Below are positions 34,980-46,169 of a stretch of 64,000 bases of DNA, one piece after another. Below the pieces are notes generated by a model. The model was not told the DNA's origin. It was given only the letters and a program-made list of their open reading frames with translations, and did no database searches. Every line of letters begins with the position of its first letter. Position 1 is the stretch's first letter. Origin of the DNA: Lumbricus rubellus (Eukaryota > Annelida > Clitellata > Crassiclitellata > Lumbricidae); assembly GCA_945859605.1 (NCBI GenBank), contig OX243811.1:33504419-33568418 (forward strand), in the 5' to 3' direction. The position numbers and the translations under genes were made by a program.

Positions 34980-36341
34980 TCAGCAAACACTCAATCCCAT
35001 CAAATCATCCAATAAACTATTCATTGCAGAATGCAGATATTAGCTGTCAAAATCAATATCCAGCTGTTATTTGTTTACTCATTAGTCTGGTTCTTCATTC
35101 ATGAATTCATTCATTACTACATTCGCTCACACTTAGATATTCATGCATCAATACATCCAGACATCTGATACAATCATTCATCAATTCATTAACCTATCCA
35201 ATAATAATGTATTCAGTCACTCACTCATTCAGTCACTTCGGTCAGTCAATCACTCGCATTCGCATTCAGTCACTCATTTGTCTTTTTCTATACTTCACAA
35301 ATAAACATTAATTTTAGCATTCATCGAAAGCCTTGTTATCCTCTGTACCTTGTTGCCTATAAAATCAGTCATCAATTAACATAATCATTCACGTTCACAC
35401 ATTATCCCAACTGGGGAAAACCAAAACCCTACTCTGAACCCTAAGATAAAGGTTCCTTTGTCCAACTTTCCTTGAAAACAGGTGAAACCGGAAAATTTTG
35501 GGAGCACATTTCAACCCACAAATCTGCAAATACTGCATTGCACTTTCCCATTTAGCCTTTTCTGCGCTTTTGGATCTGTGCAATTCTGTAGAACATGGCT
35601 TAGTCTTCAAGTGCTCGAAGTTATGCTAAAACCCACTGTTATAGCGCAACTATTCTAGCTGAGCAGTTTTGCAGTCTAACGTAACACTACAATTTATTTG
35701 CTCTACAGTATTTTATAATACCACAGACAAACAATTACACATATGTAAACAGTTACCTATATCTAAGTGTAAACAATTATTTATACATGTCAGCCGTTTC
35801 CTTCAGCTGTAGACAATTTCTCAAAACACCTCGAAACAAGTTCTTCAGATGTTTAAAAAATTAAACTGGTAAACAATGCATACCTGGTACAGTTATACCC
35901 CTGTGCTCGTACCAATAAGTCTACACTTCTCATATTTTTATTCATTTTTATTTCAAATGGTGATTAAGTACAAAAGCCAAATCTACTTCATGGTCATTTA
36001 GGAGTGTTTTGGACTCGTCGTGGGACGTGGGTGGAACGTTATTAAGTTCCCATTTAAACAGCTGTAGGGAGGGCAGTAAAAGAATCTCTGGAGAAACGTT
36101 ACATTCCATGTTCTTTGTCATGCACAATTTATTGATACTAGCCTTTGAATGGTACGAGCACAGGGGTATAGCTTTCATGAATATCCAATTTTAACCTGCC
36201 GTATCTGGAAGAGTTTTGATATTTTCAAATTTAGGAATTCATTCCATGTATGGGCTCCATAATATGCTTGCAATAAATCACCCACTTTGGGAGATGAGTT
36301 TAAAATAATTTGACTTGTATGCTGATGCCCAAACAACATTA
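34980..36341. other. Intergenic, no gene seen
   Basis: Degenerate TCATTCA/CAGTCA phrases from 35090 to 35280 suggest old microsatellite expansion. A pair of short inverted phrases (CCCCTGTGCTCGTACCA at 35899-35915 and TGGTACGAGCACAGGGGTAT at 36150-36169) marks a possible foldback of about 270 bp. Confidence 0.4.
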
Positions 36342-36805
36342 GGGGCCGACCATAAAGTACGTCACGCTATTTTTGACCATTTTTGATCCCCCTGTCACAA
36401 ACTGTCACAAATCTCGGACCCCCCCCCCCCCTGAAGTACGTCACACTTTCGAAATTTAAAAAAATTAACACCGCAATTCTATACATAGGGCCTAAAACAA
36501 GGCTTCGCAAATCGCAATAGCATTACTATCACACCTAGCAAGAGGAATCGTGAACAACACATTCAGGGATATGCATTTCATGCTATTTTGACATAAAACT
36601 AATTCAAATGTTTCAGAAAATGTTTGGAAATTATTTTTAAAGCTATTAAATTCTACTAAAAAATATATAAAAGAATTAGAAATAAAATGTTAAAAAATAA
36701 ATGTGTGACGTCACACATGGCCTGAGCCCCTCCCTGTCACAAACTGTCACACTTTCTTAGACCCCTTCACCCCTCTGGAGCGTGACGTACTTTATGGACG
36801 GCCCC
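36342..36805. mobile_element. PIF/Harbinger-like MITE (GGGGCCG ends)
   Basis: Left end GGGGCCGACCATAAAGTACG and the inverted right end GGGGCCGTCCATAAAGTACG match over 25 of 26 bp, with TTA on both sides (3-bp duplication). Subterminal TGTCACAAACTGTCACA phrases occur near both ends. It is 464 bp with no coding frame. Confidence 0.88.
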
Positions 36806-36827
36806 TTACAGTACTGGTAAGTTTGTT

Positions 36828-37037
36828 TGTTTGTATGTGCACTTGTTAGCGCTCCTTCAAGCTCTCTCTCTGCTCAGAGGCGCTCCCAAATGCAGAGTGG
36901 ACACTGCAACAGAGTTTCACGCCAAAGCGCTGAGCAATTGTGAGTGAAGGACTTGCCCAAGGTCCTTACGTGGCCATGTGGATTCGAACCTCGAACCTTC
37001 CGGCTCCAAGGCAACGACGCCACCACTTCACCACCCA
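36828..37037 (-). mobile_element. tRNA-derived SINE, family 1
   Basis: Minus-strand copy with A-box-like GTGGTGAAGTGGTGGC, B box GGTTCGAATCC, body GACCTTGGGCAAGTCCTTCA, and end GCTAACAAGTGCACATACA. Confidence 0.8.
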
Positions 37038-38362
37038 CAACTACAAGTTAAGTACGGGTGCACAAGTGTGTAGCAGAGGAGTGGTTTTTTGTCAAATAGT
37101 TTAAAAAAATAATTTTACGCATGCGGCATGTAGGCCTATGTATTCCAAGGTTTTTGGCAAGTTTAGTAGAATACTAAATATTTGTGCGATCTGACAAAAT
37201 CAGGCTAACATCCAGAAATTCTTCAGTGAATTTCTTCTACTAGGTTTATTTTTTGCAAATTGTGAATGTTACGCCATATTTCTGTTTGTATTGATGAAGA
37301 AAACATTGCACATGACCTATTTGCATCCAAGTCCTGGCAGACATCCAAAACTGGCAACCAGCTTATGTTCGAGATAGACTTTTGAAAGGCGGATATGGAT
37401 TCTGAAGTGGTTTTCCTAGAAGATCGGCATAAGCTTAATGATTTGTTTGAGTGCACCCTCTGCTGTTCAAACAGGAGTAGGATGGGAAGGTGGTCTGATA
37501 ATTATTATGTCAGTAATAATAACTGTGGATTCGTTTAATTTACACCAGGCATTGGTATAAATTAGGGTAAAGGAATATTCTATTACAAAGTAATTGGCTT
37601 TGTATTTACTGAAAGATGATAATGAGAGAACACACAAATTCACAATTGTGCAGTTTCTCAGATGATTCGTGGAAATAAATTTGTAACATGTTGGAACTGA
37701 AGTCAGTCACCTACCAAGAAAATTATGCTACATCATTTCCTCTCCATTTTCAACAATAAGGGTCCAATTCAGCTGCAAAATCGTCTAGGTTTTGAACAGA
37801 ACATAATATTTTATTGTTGGGGTAGGACAGGACAAGGCCCATAAGAAAGCTGACTGTATATGAACCTATTATTGAAGAGCTTTGTTTATGGGCTAGCCTA
37901 TATGAATTAATAGATTCTGTTATGATTCGTGTCAGATTCAGGGCTTGCGTTCCCACCTTCAGACATGCACCTGAGCCTCTTGGTGCCCACTGACAGACAG
38001 ATTGGAATATATACAAAATATATATATACCGGTATATACTGTAAACGTCAAATAATAGACAAATAATAAACAGCAATCAATAATTGATTAACACACAATT
38101 CCATTAACGAACTCATCCATCTATCCACCGCTGCATTCACTACTTAATTCATCAAAGTTTGCCACATCTTCATGAGAACGAGTAGGCTACTCCTCTGCAA
38201 GATTTGATAACCTTCCATGTTATTTATTTTTAAATCTAAATCCATTTATAATTGCCTAATTGTATCGTATTGTTATTGTATTGTGAAAGCTGTGTTTGGA
38301 ATTGATGTAAATTTAGATATCTACAATAATTATGTCTCTACTATCCTCCTCTGAGCTGCATA
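37038..38362. other. Intergenic, no gene seen
   Basis: No recognisable coding or repeat family beyond short AT-rich patches. Confidence 0.4.
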
Positions 38363-38691
38363 CATAGGCGTAGGAGACGGGGGTCCAGGGGGGGCAAATG
38401 CCCCCCCAAATTTCGGGCAAGTCTGATTTTTCGGGCAGGCAGACCCGGAAAAATAAAAAAAAGTTTTAGAAAATTTTTACTTTTCTTATTTTTCCGGGTC
38501 TTCTTGCCCGAAAAATCAGACTTGCCCGAAAAAAAATGGAGATTTTGCCCGAATGACTAAAAAAAGGTCGTCAGAATTTTCGGGCAAACGTAACGGAAAT
38601 TTTTCTTAAGATTTCGGCCGGAGGGAAAAAAAATTTCGGGCAAAAGTCTAATTTTTGCCCCCCCAACGTTGAAATGTCCCCTACGCCTATG
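38363..38691 (+). mobile_element. hAT-like MITE, CATAGGCGTA family, copy A4
   Basis: Ends CATAGGCGTAGG and CCTACGCCTATG, perfect 8-bp duplication gctgcata. Interior phrases CGGGCAAGTCTGATTTTTCG and GACTAAAAAAAGGTCGTCAG. Confidence 0.9.
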
Positions 38692-38850
38692 GCTGCATAT
38701 GATTTTGCCTTTAAATTTGTTAACAAATGTTTTATTAGTGTTTATGTCCAAAATACAGGCAATGGAGGGCAACATTATTTACCAAGCAATGGGGGAGTGA
38801 CGTGTAATGTGGTATTCATTCAAGTTGCATACAAACATCAGGGTTGTATT

Positions 38851-39222
38851 CATAGGCGTAGGGGACATTTCAGCGTTGGGGGGCAAAAATGAGACTTTTG
38901 CCCGAAATTTTTTTTTCGTCCGGCCGAAATCTTAAGAAAAATTCCTGTTACGTTTGCCCGAAAATTTTGACGACCTTCTTTTAGTCATCCGGCCGAAATC
39001 TTCTGAAATTTTCCATTACTTTTTGCCCGAAAGGTCTGATGACCTTTTTGTTTGGGCAAGTCTGATTTTTCGGGCAAAAAGGCCCTGAAAAATAAAAAGT
39101 AAATGTAAAAAATTTTTTTTAAAATTTTTCCAGGTATGCTTGCAAGCCCGAAAAATCAGACTTGCCCGAAATTTGGGGGGGGGGCATTTGCCCCCTCTGG
39201 ACCCCCGTCTCCTACGCCTATG
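38851..39222 (-). mobile_element. hAT-like MITE, CATAGGCGTA family, copy A5
   Basis: Inverted relative to A4, 160 bp away. The flanks gttgtatt and gttgcatt match in 7 of 8. Interior GACGACCTTCTTTTAGTCAT and repeated TTGCCCGAAA. Confidence 0.88.
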
Positions 39223-39465
39223 GTTGCATTCCACTAAACATTTGACACCTCTCAAGAAGACAAGACTACGGGTACTCTGTCAACAACCATCGAGTGCTGC
39301 ACAAGTGTCAACATTGACAAGGCAAGGTGACCACAAAAATGAAGATATATAAGGCTTTCACAAAATACAGCCAATAACACGAATAAAGATATAATAATCT
39401 AATATCTGCATTTGTCGTTTCAAACCGATATCAGCGCAATATGATAACAATTCATAGCATGGATG

Positions 39466-39668
39466 TGGGGCACGGTGGTGCAGTGGTAGGTTTGGTGCCT
39501 TGGTTCGAATCCACCTCAAGCCAATTCGCCGAAGTGTAGGGACCTTGACAAGTCCTTCACTCGCAATTGCTTGTGTGCTTTGGCATGAAACTCCAACGCT
39601 GTATCTGTGCTGCAGTCAAGAGCACCTTTGAGTAGTCAGTTTGAAGGGGCACTATAGCAAATGCCATA
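39466..39668 (+). mobile_element. tRNA-derived SINE, family 1 (diverged)
   Basis: GGGGCACGGTGGTGCAGTGG head, B box GGTTCGAATCC, body GGACCTTGACAAGTCCTTCA, end GGGGCACTATAGCAAATGC. Part of the body near the B box has been rearranged. Confidence 0.7.
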
Positions 39669-40270
39669 AATAACATTTAAGAAGTAAAATAAATGGATGA
39701 CCAAAAGTAATTACATGAGCTGAATTTAACTGTTTGGCAGCTATGTAAGGCACGCATCAGTGCACTAATACTAATCAGTGTAATCACCATTTTAACTCTC
39801 GTAACTGTTCCTCCTCTGACAATGCCATTCCCGTGCTTGGATAAAGGAGGAGGGTTAACACCAGTCATCTTTGATACGCCAGTGTTGACTGTGTTGTTAA
39901 GCCGCAACAAGCAAGTAATCGCCATTCTTTCTGTCTGTCACACCCATTAATCCATCGAGCTACATCCCTCCAACCATAAACTTGTATGGCCATTATTTTA
40001 GTAAACAACAAATTTCTATAAGACAGTGCTGCTTCAAAGCAGGACAGAGGGCACTGGAGTTTCAACAAGCCGAAGCCACCAAGCAAAGTGTTTCACAGAG
40101 GTTGAAGGCCGAGAGAATGATCCGAGCTGACGAATCGACCGCGTCCCAGTAGGAAAAAGCCAAAATATTATTAAATGCTAAAGAACTAAAGATGTTGCTT
40201 TCTTGAAGTCTTCTTGGGAAGGGTCCAATGAAAGGCAGCTCTAGGAGCTGTTAAGACGGGCTAAATCATA
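39669..40270. other. Intergenic, no gene seen
   Basis: A short stretch near 39835 (GGATAAAGGAGGAGGGTTAA) matches the reverse of 31540-31560 next to the LINE fragment and is probably retroposon debris. Confidence 0.35.
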
Positions 40271-40278
40271 AGAACGAG

Positions 40279-40748
40279 CAGTGTTGCCACTGAGGTTTAA
40301 GAAAAAAACATAGATTTCCTATAAAAAAACACAGAAAAACACAGACGTCGCCCGCTCGAAAAGTAAAGAAAATTTTTGATTTTCGCCGGCAAAAAAGTTG
40401 ATGACCTTTTTTTTTTTTTTTTAGTCGTCCGGTCCGAAAAGTCAAAAAAAATCAATTTTCGCCGGCAAAAAAGTTGATGACCTTTTTTTTTTTTTTTTTT
40501 AGTCGTCCAGTCTAAAATGTCAAGAAAAATGTACAAATTGTCAACTCGCCCAAAAAAACCACAGATTTTCCCCAAAAAACCCAGAAATCCAGACGAAAAC
40601 AAGAAAAAAACACAGATTTTCCCCAAAAAACACAGAAATCCAGACGAAAACGGGAAAAAACACAGATTTTCACAAAAAAAACCCAGAAACACAGACGAAA
40701 GCAAAAAAACATAGATCTAGGTGGAAAAACCCAGCTGTGGCATCACTG
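40279..40748. mobile_element. hAT-like MITE 'B' (CAGTGTTGCCACTG ends)
   Basis: Left CAGTGTTGCCACTGAGG, inverted right CAGTGATGCCACAGCTG, perfect 8-bp duplication agaacgag (40271-40278, 40749-40756). Inside are two copies of TTGATGACC, a long T run, then AGTCGTCC, and repeated AAAAAACACAGA phrases. Confidence 0.9.
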
Positions 40749-40756
40749 AGAACGAG

Positions 40757-41180
40757 AAATATTGGAAAACCAACGATCTGATAGATCAGAGAATTAACTC
40801 TTAAATAGGTGAGACTTTGGAATGGAAATCCTGAAGGATGATTGATGGAGTTCATCCAATCCAGGCCAGCCATCCACCATACGATAAAAACCTAAACAAC
40901 GTCTTGAATCACAGAGCATCGTGGCATTTGTAAGTGCGTCTCTAGGCTACCTCGTCCATCCACCCTTAAGCATCATTGCTGAATTTGTCAAAGTGTTGAT
41001 TAACCGAGGTGACCTATATTGGGGGGGGGGAGGCAGAGGTCAACCAGCATTCGATAACCGAAATTTGGTTGCCCTGAAGAAATGCTCAATAATATATTGC
41101 TCGACGTGCACGAAACGCGCAAATGCACTCACCAACAGATGTCGCTCTTCTCGGCCAAAACGTTGCGCTGGTTCCTTGAA
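40757..41180. other. Intergenic, no gene seen
   Basis: Nothing recognisable apart from a G-run at about 41021-41030. Confidence 0.35.
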
Positions 41181-42061
41181 AAATCAATCACCGATTCATA
41201 ATAGCGCTAGATAATGCCATCCGACGACCATCGTAAGGCTGTTTACACAGAAGAAACGGGTCCGTAAGGCAGCTGCGCTGATGGAAGGGAGAAAGCAGCG
41301 ACGAAGGCCTGATAAGACCGTACGCAGTTCGAATATATAATATGGCTGCTTCGTAAGCCTCGACGGCGGTTCGGGATCCTGCGTAAAGAGAAGACTTCTG
41401 CCTCCTCTCGATTTGGATAAACGTCCTCGTTCGACGACGACAACAACGGAGTCGGCGATTGTCCATCCGTCCGCTGCCACCACCATCTCCTCCTCCTTTT
41501 CTTCTCCTCTTTACCCCACCACCCTTCCGAATCCGTCGGCTGCAACAGCACGGAGGCCACCAGCTCCTGCCCGTCTTCCCTTCCTCCCTCCATGCCACCT
41601 TCCGTCCCTCTGTCTCTCGTCCTCTCTCCCTCTGTGTCTTACCTACTATCCTTTAGTGGCAGGGTGTTCGTGACGCAGGCCTCGGCGGCGTCGGCCCAAC
41701 CAGCAGCATCGATCCACCGTCGGGCAAATCGCAACGAGTACCATGAACCAGGAAGGAAGCCAGAACACTTCGCAGATATTCCTTGAAATGAAACCGTCGG
41801 AATTACTATACCACGTGCAACTATCCTGTTAGCTCTCCGATCGATTGCGCTCAGCACAGATGGCGTCTTGGCCCAGCGCGTAATGAGGCAGCGTGCAGCG
41901 TTTGCAGCCTGTCTGCGGAAGCCTACAGCCCGCACGGACGCTGCTGGCCCCGACGGAACCACCGCCGCCGCCGCCGCACCTTGCAGCCGCCGCCGCTCGC
42001 ACCTTGCAGACGCTGCCTAACCGTGGAAGGGCGGCTGATGCGCTAGCATCGGCAGAATTGA
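41181..42061 (+). other. CpG-rich segment, possible promoter/first exon
   Basis: This block is markedly richer in GC and CpG than its surroundings. An ATG in good context at 41743 (ACCATGA) opens a 29-codon frame ending at 41832. That fits a first coding exon only if the frame splices out near its end; the best GT there (CCTGTTAG) is weak. No downstream exon was found on this strand. Both strands have open frames of 65-136 aa that look compositional. Confidence 0.3.
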
Positions 42062-42069
42062 TTTGCATC

Positions 42070-42518
42070 CAGCGTTGCCACTCCTTGGGTTTTTTCACAA
42101 GATCTTGGGTTTTTTGATCCGAACTTGGGAAATGGGGTTTTTTGCGAGGAACTTGGGTTTTTTTCTTGGGTTTTTTTCGGCGCAAAAAACTTGAGTTTTT
42201 TTTTTGAACTTGGGAAATGGGGTTTTTTCCGTGAAAAACTTGGGTTTTTCGGGCAAATCTTGGGTTTTTTGCTTGCGAACCGAAAATTTTTTGATATTTC
42301 CTAAAGATTAGTCGTCAGATTTTTGGGACGGTAAAATGGATTTTTTTTTTAAACTTTCGGAAAAAATTTTGGCGGATGACTAAAAAAAAAAAAAAGGTCG
42401 TCAGAAATTTTTCGGACGAAAATACTGAAAAATTCGAAAGATTTGGGCAACTTGGGTTTTCTTGGGTTTTTTCGACCGACCAACTTGGGTTTTTTTATTT
42501 TTCAGAGTGGCAACGCTG
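42070..42518. mobile_element. hAT-like MITE 'C' (CAGCGTTGCCACTC ends)
   Basis: Perfect 14-bp inverted ends and a perfect 8-bp duplication tttgcatc (42062-42069, 42519-42526). Interior is a degenerate series of CTTGGGTTTTTT phrases plus GGATGACTAAAAAAAAAAAA leading to GGTCGTCAGAAATTTTTCGG. Confidence 0.92.
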
Positions 42519-43239
42519 TTTGCATCTGACGTTACCCGTCATCGCGCTGCTCGTTCCCTAATGGCAACCGCAATTCATATATATTTATGTAGCCCATGGA
42601 TACGTGCATGCATTACATGAACCCCATTTCGTATGGTATACCTATCTATACGTGTGTATAGTTTGCATGCGTATAACGGTATAAATTGTATTATCTGGAT
42701 ATGGCTCAATACCACAAGTATGTACATATGTATGTATGGAACCACTATAACCACGTTTCCTTCCTCTGTTTATCCTTCCACTCTCCCTCTCTCTTTCTCT
42801 CCCGCTGTCTGTATGCGTGTGTATGCTTGAGACGTGGTAATGCTCCGATTATGCTCGCATTATGTGAAGCCCGCGTCTGTAGATGCTGATTGAGATGACC
42901 AGCAGCATGCGATGGTAGCTGCTGCTGCTTTGCATATAGTCTAATCTCCAGCATTATGCAATGTACGGAGTGCCATAACGACCCAGTCTCAGTCTGTCGT
43001 CAGCTTCTTTGGTCAACGCAATAGATGGATAGCGAGACTTTACAAAACATAAGAAAAATAGAAGGCAATGGATTTAATATAACCACGGAATCAGATGAAT
43101 TAAGATCATTCAATCTAACGAAAGAAGAGCAGTCCATTAAGCTGCACCAGAGGCAGCGATGGGTATGAAGCGTTATATAGCGACTTCATGTTCTTAGCCT
43201 CGGCATACGAGGGCATGTGGCCAATCCTCTCCCTCACCA

Positions 43240-43405
43240 TCTCATCTTCCCACTGACAGTGTACGGTCAATGTACTCATTACAGCTATGTCGGCTAGAGG
43301 TAATGGTGGAGCAGATATCTTGAACCAAATTTTCTGCCTTTTGGGGGGATTTAAACCCCTACCTCTCGAGTGCGCTGACCACTACACTGTCGAGCACCCC
43401 TCTTA
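43240..43405 (-). mobile_element. tRNA-derived SINE, family 2, partial
   Basis: On the minus strand it reads CGACAGTGTAGTGGTCAGCG, then AGGTAGGGGTTTAAATCCCC, then a CTGCTCCACC phrase shared with 21938-22195. Confidence 0.5.
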
Positions 43406-43689
43406 TTCATTCAAATAATAATCGCTGCCAAAATAATGGCCTTCATGAATGCTCACGTCATAAGATGACCATGATGAATGCCTACATGGTTCTGTACACA
43501 GTACACACAGGACGAAGCAATCACCGTAACAAATCACTTTTACATTACATTACAGTGTCCAATACCGTCCCAATACCGTACTAAAATTCCTTTGTTAATT
43601 CGCTGTCCGTCCGGCAGATATATTTCCATGAAGACAATAATTATTGTTTTCCCTGCTGTGCAGTGCACTCAATTGACTGAACAATGATC

Positions 43690-43802
43690 ATATATACACA
43701 CACATATATATATATATAATTATATACAATTATATATATATATATATTATATACAATTATATATATACAATTATATATATATAATTTTATATATATATAT
43801 CT
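43690..43802. repeat. (TA)n-rich palindromic microsatellite
   Basis: TATATA runs interrupted by ACAATT, able to fold back on themselves. Confidence 0.85.
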
Positions 43803-43995
43803 GTGAGGTCGAACTGTGTAGACATCAATCAATATTCCTTTAATTCAACAAATCCAATCGTAGACGCAACCACGTAGTTGCAAGCACGACCGTCCGCACA
43901 TAAGGGCAAGAGGGGCACTATTCATCCCCCCAGAAAATTGATACCCATTTTTTAACTACTACTTTGGTTTTTAATTAATTTCTTTGCGCTAAAGC

Positions 43996-45133
43996 CAGGC
44001 CCGCATTAAGGTAGGTGCTAAGGGTGCTGCAGCACCCGGGCCCGCAGCATTGGGGCCCGCAATTTTGAGGGCCCACATTTTCGGAAATGCTGAAATTTCT
44101 TAGCAGGAATGCTGCAACATTAAGAAATAGGCTACGATACCATTCCAACGTTCTGCCACACATCAGATTTATGAACTCGAACTAACTATTTTAAAAAATG
44201 TTGAACTCGCAGGAAATTACCATTGTTGTAATAGCCTATTTTATCTTTCTGAATTATGAGCTAGTAGGCTAATGGGTAAATTATTTAGAAAGAGCGCGAA
44301 AAATGCAAAGCAGAAAATTAACAACATGTGCATTTTTAGCTTAGGTTTCTACATCGCAATTTTTCAGCTTCAGTTTAATTGTACATCACTTGCTGTAGTA
44401 TAGTGTATACTATCTAGTGCTTTAATTAGGGCTAACAAATTTGCTAAAAAAACCTAAAAGTAAGCTATTAGTTAAACATAGGTTTCAATTTTCCAGGGCA
44501 AGTGCCCATCTTGCCCCTAGCTATGTGCAGGTGTCCATTTTTACGAATACGATTATTACCGACTGTGCCTGTCCTGCGCCTGTGCAAAATCTATGAGCGC
44601 GAAAAATTATATGTCTTGTCAGGGATGCCAATCATAGCTTTCCCCACCGAGATCTAGGTTTTTCGGTCTTGTCTATAGGTTTCTATGGTTTTTTCAGGAT
44701 CTGGTCTTTTTTCTCACGACGGTTTTTCCAACTTTTTACACACAAAAATAGACTTTTTAGGTAAAAATGTACAAAAGACGTGAAAAAATCGAAAATATTG
44801 TGAATTCGCACCCCAAAAATTGAAGATTTTGTAGCGAAAGATTAAAAAAAGAGTCACCAGAAATTTTTCGAGAAAAGGAGCAAATTTTGGTCGGATGAAT
44901 AAAAATGGTCACCAGAAATTTAAATTTCAAACGCGAAAAATCGAGAAATCCATTTATTTTCTCAGAAATTCTCAATCTAGCCTTTTCTAGCCTTTTTCGG
45001 CCGGATCTGACCTGTTTAAAATTGAGAGTGGCATCCCTGTGCCTTGTGATTTGTGAACCGTTGACTGACAGAAGTAAAGGGCCCGCAAGATTGTCGCAGC
45101 ACCCCGGCCCGCACTAACCTTAATGCGGGCCTG
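43996..45133. mobile_element. hAT-like element 'E' (CAGGCCCGCATTAAGG ends), hosting element D
   Basis: Inverted ends CAGGCCCGCATTAAGGT are perfect over 17 bp and flanked by a perfect 8-bp duplication gctaaagc. Just inside each end lie GGGCCCGCA and GCAGCACCC phrases. Without the nested element D it would be about 710 bp. Confidence 0.9.
44620..45039. mobile_element. hAT-like MITE 'D' (CAGGGATGCCA ends), nested in E
   Basis: Perfect 11-bp inverted ends with flanks tgtcttgt and tgccttgt (7 of 8). Interior repeats of GGTTTTTCGG type and AAAGAGTCACCAGAAATTTT, related to the motif in elements A, B and C. Confidence 0.88.
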
Positions 45134-45141
45134 GCTAAAGC

Positions 45142-45909
45142 ACTAATGATACAAAAACTGAGAAATTTATATTTAGAAACCTAGAGCTATGAAAAATACC
45201 AATGTTCTTAATTTCCTGTCATGCATTTTGAAGCTCTTGCAAATAATTAACTGCTCTATTGTGTTGTGCACCTCCTGTAAAGATATCTGTGGGCGCCAAT
45301 GAAATAAGTTACCCCGGTCAATTGCTACAGTTAGGCCTACCCAGGTATACCCACTCAACATTCAACAATGTTAAATAAATTGCACTAAACGAAAAATCAT
45401 GCCAGTGAGGGAAAGAATATAGTTCAATCAATCAATCAATCAATCCACTGAACACAATTTATATACATCCTTTCCATATCCCTACTCAGAGGCACCAGGT
45501 CAAGTAAAAAAAGCAATCTTCAACATAATATATTCTGCATATATTCTGTACATGTACAGAGGTATCAGGCTAAAATTCAGTTTTAGTTGCAAGTCTCATT
45601 TCATTTTCTAAGTATACTAACTTTGGTGTTGTTTGGGCTATTCAGAACCTCACAACATTGGCTTAGTATGTAGAAGTTAAACCGACTCACAACTACTTGA
45701 AACGGCAACGAACAACACCTGCATCACCGGTTTTGCTTTCGACAAAGCAACCTCATCGACCTTAAAAAGTTTACAGCGGAATACAGCCCCCAGCCAACTG
45801 TGTACAAAGAATGAAAGCCAAAAACGCAAAACACTTGCTAAAATTGTCCTATCGGAAAATTCTGCAGTAGCCTAACGTTAACAGCATATTTCTACAGCTC
45901 CGCTACACA
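45142..45909. other. Downstream flank of the glucose-6-phosphatase gene
   Basis: A short (CAAT)n run at 45424-45445 is the only repeat seen. This probably includes the 3'UTR of the minus-strand gene. Confidence 0.4.
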
Positions 45910-46169
45910 TCAACTGTTTTTGGACGCACAGTCTACTCCAACATATTTACTACCGAATAAAGAAATGACTACAACAGTGAAAACCAGGACAACGTATGTC
46001 AAGGCTAACATCGCATAGAACGCCAGTGGTGCCACCTGGGGAATGTTCACGAACTGCGATCCCTGCATGATGGCCACGGATAAACAGATGGCCATAACCT
46101 TCCACGTCCAATGTTGCCCAACATCTCGTCTAATAGAGTCCGACGTCCAGTGAAGTCCCAGACCCAAAC
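45910..46169 (-). CDS. G6PC: G6PC exon 7 and stop
   Basis: Acceptor TCCTTCCAG. Encodes the last hydrophobic helices and a short C-terminus ending KNS. Confidence 0.9.

Larger units (their letters stand above)
42527..43987. other. Intergenic, no gene seen
   Basis: Contains a SINE family 2 fragment (43240-43405) and an AT palindromic microsatellite (43690-43802). No gene is supported. Confidence 0.35.
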
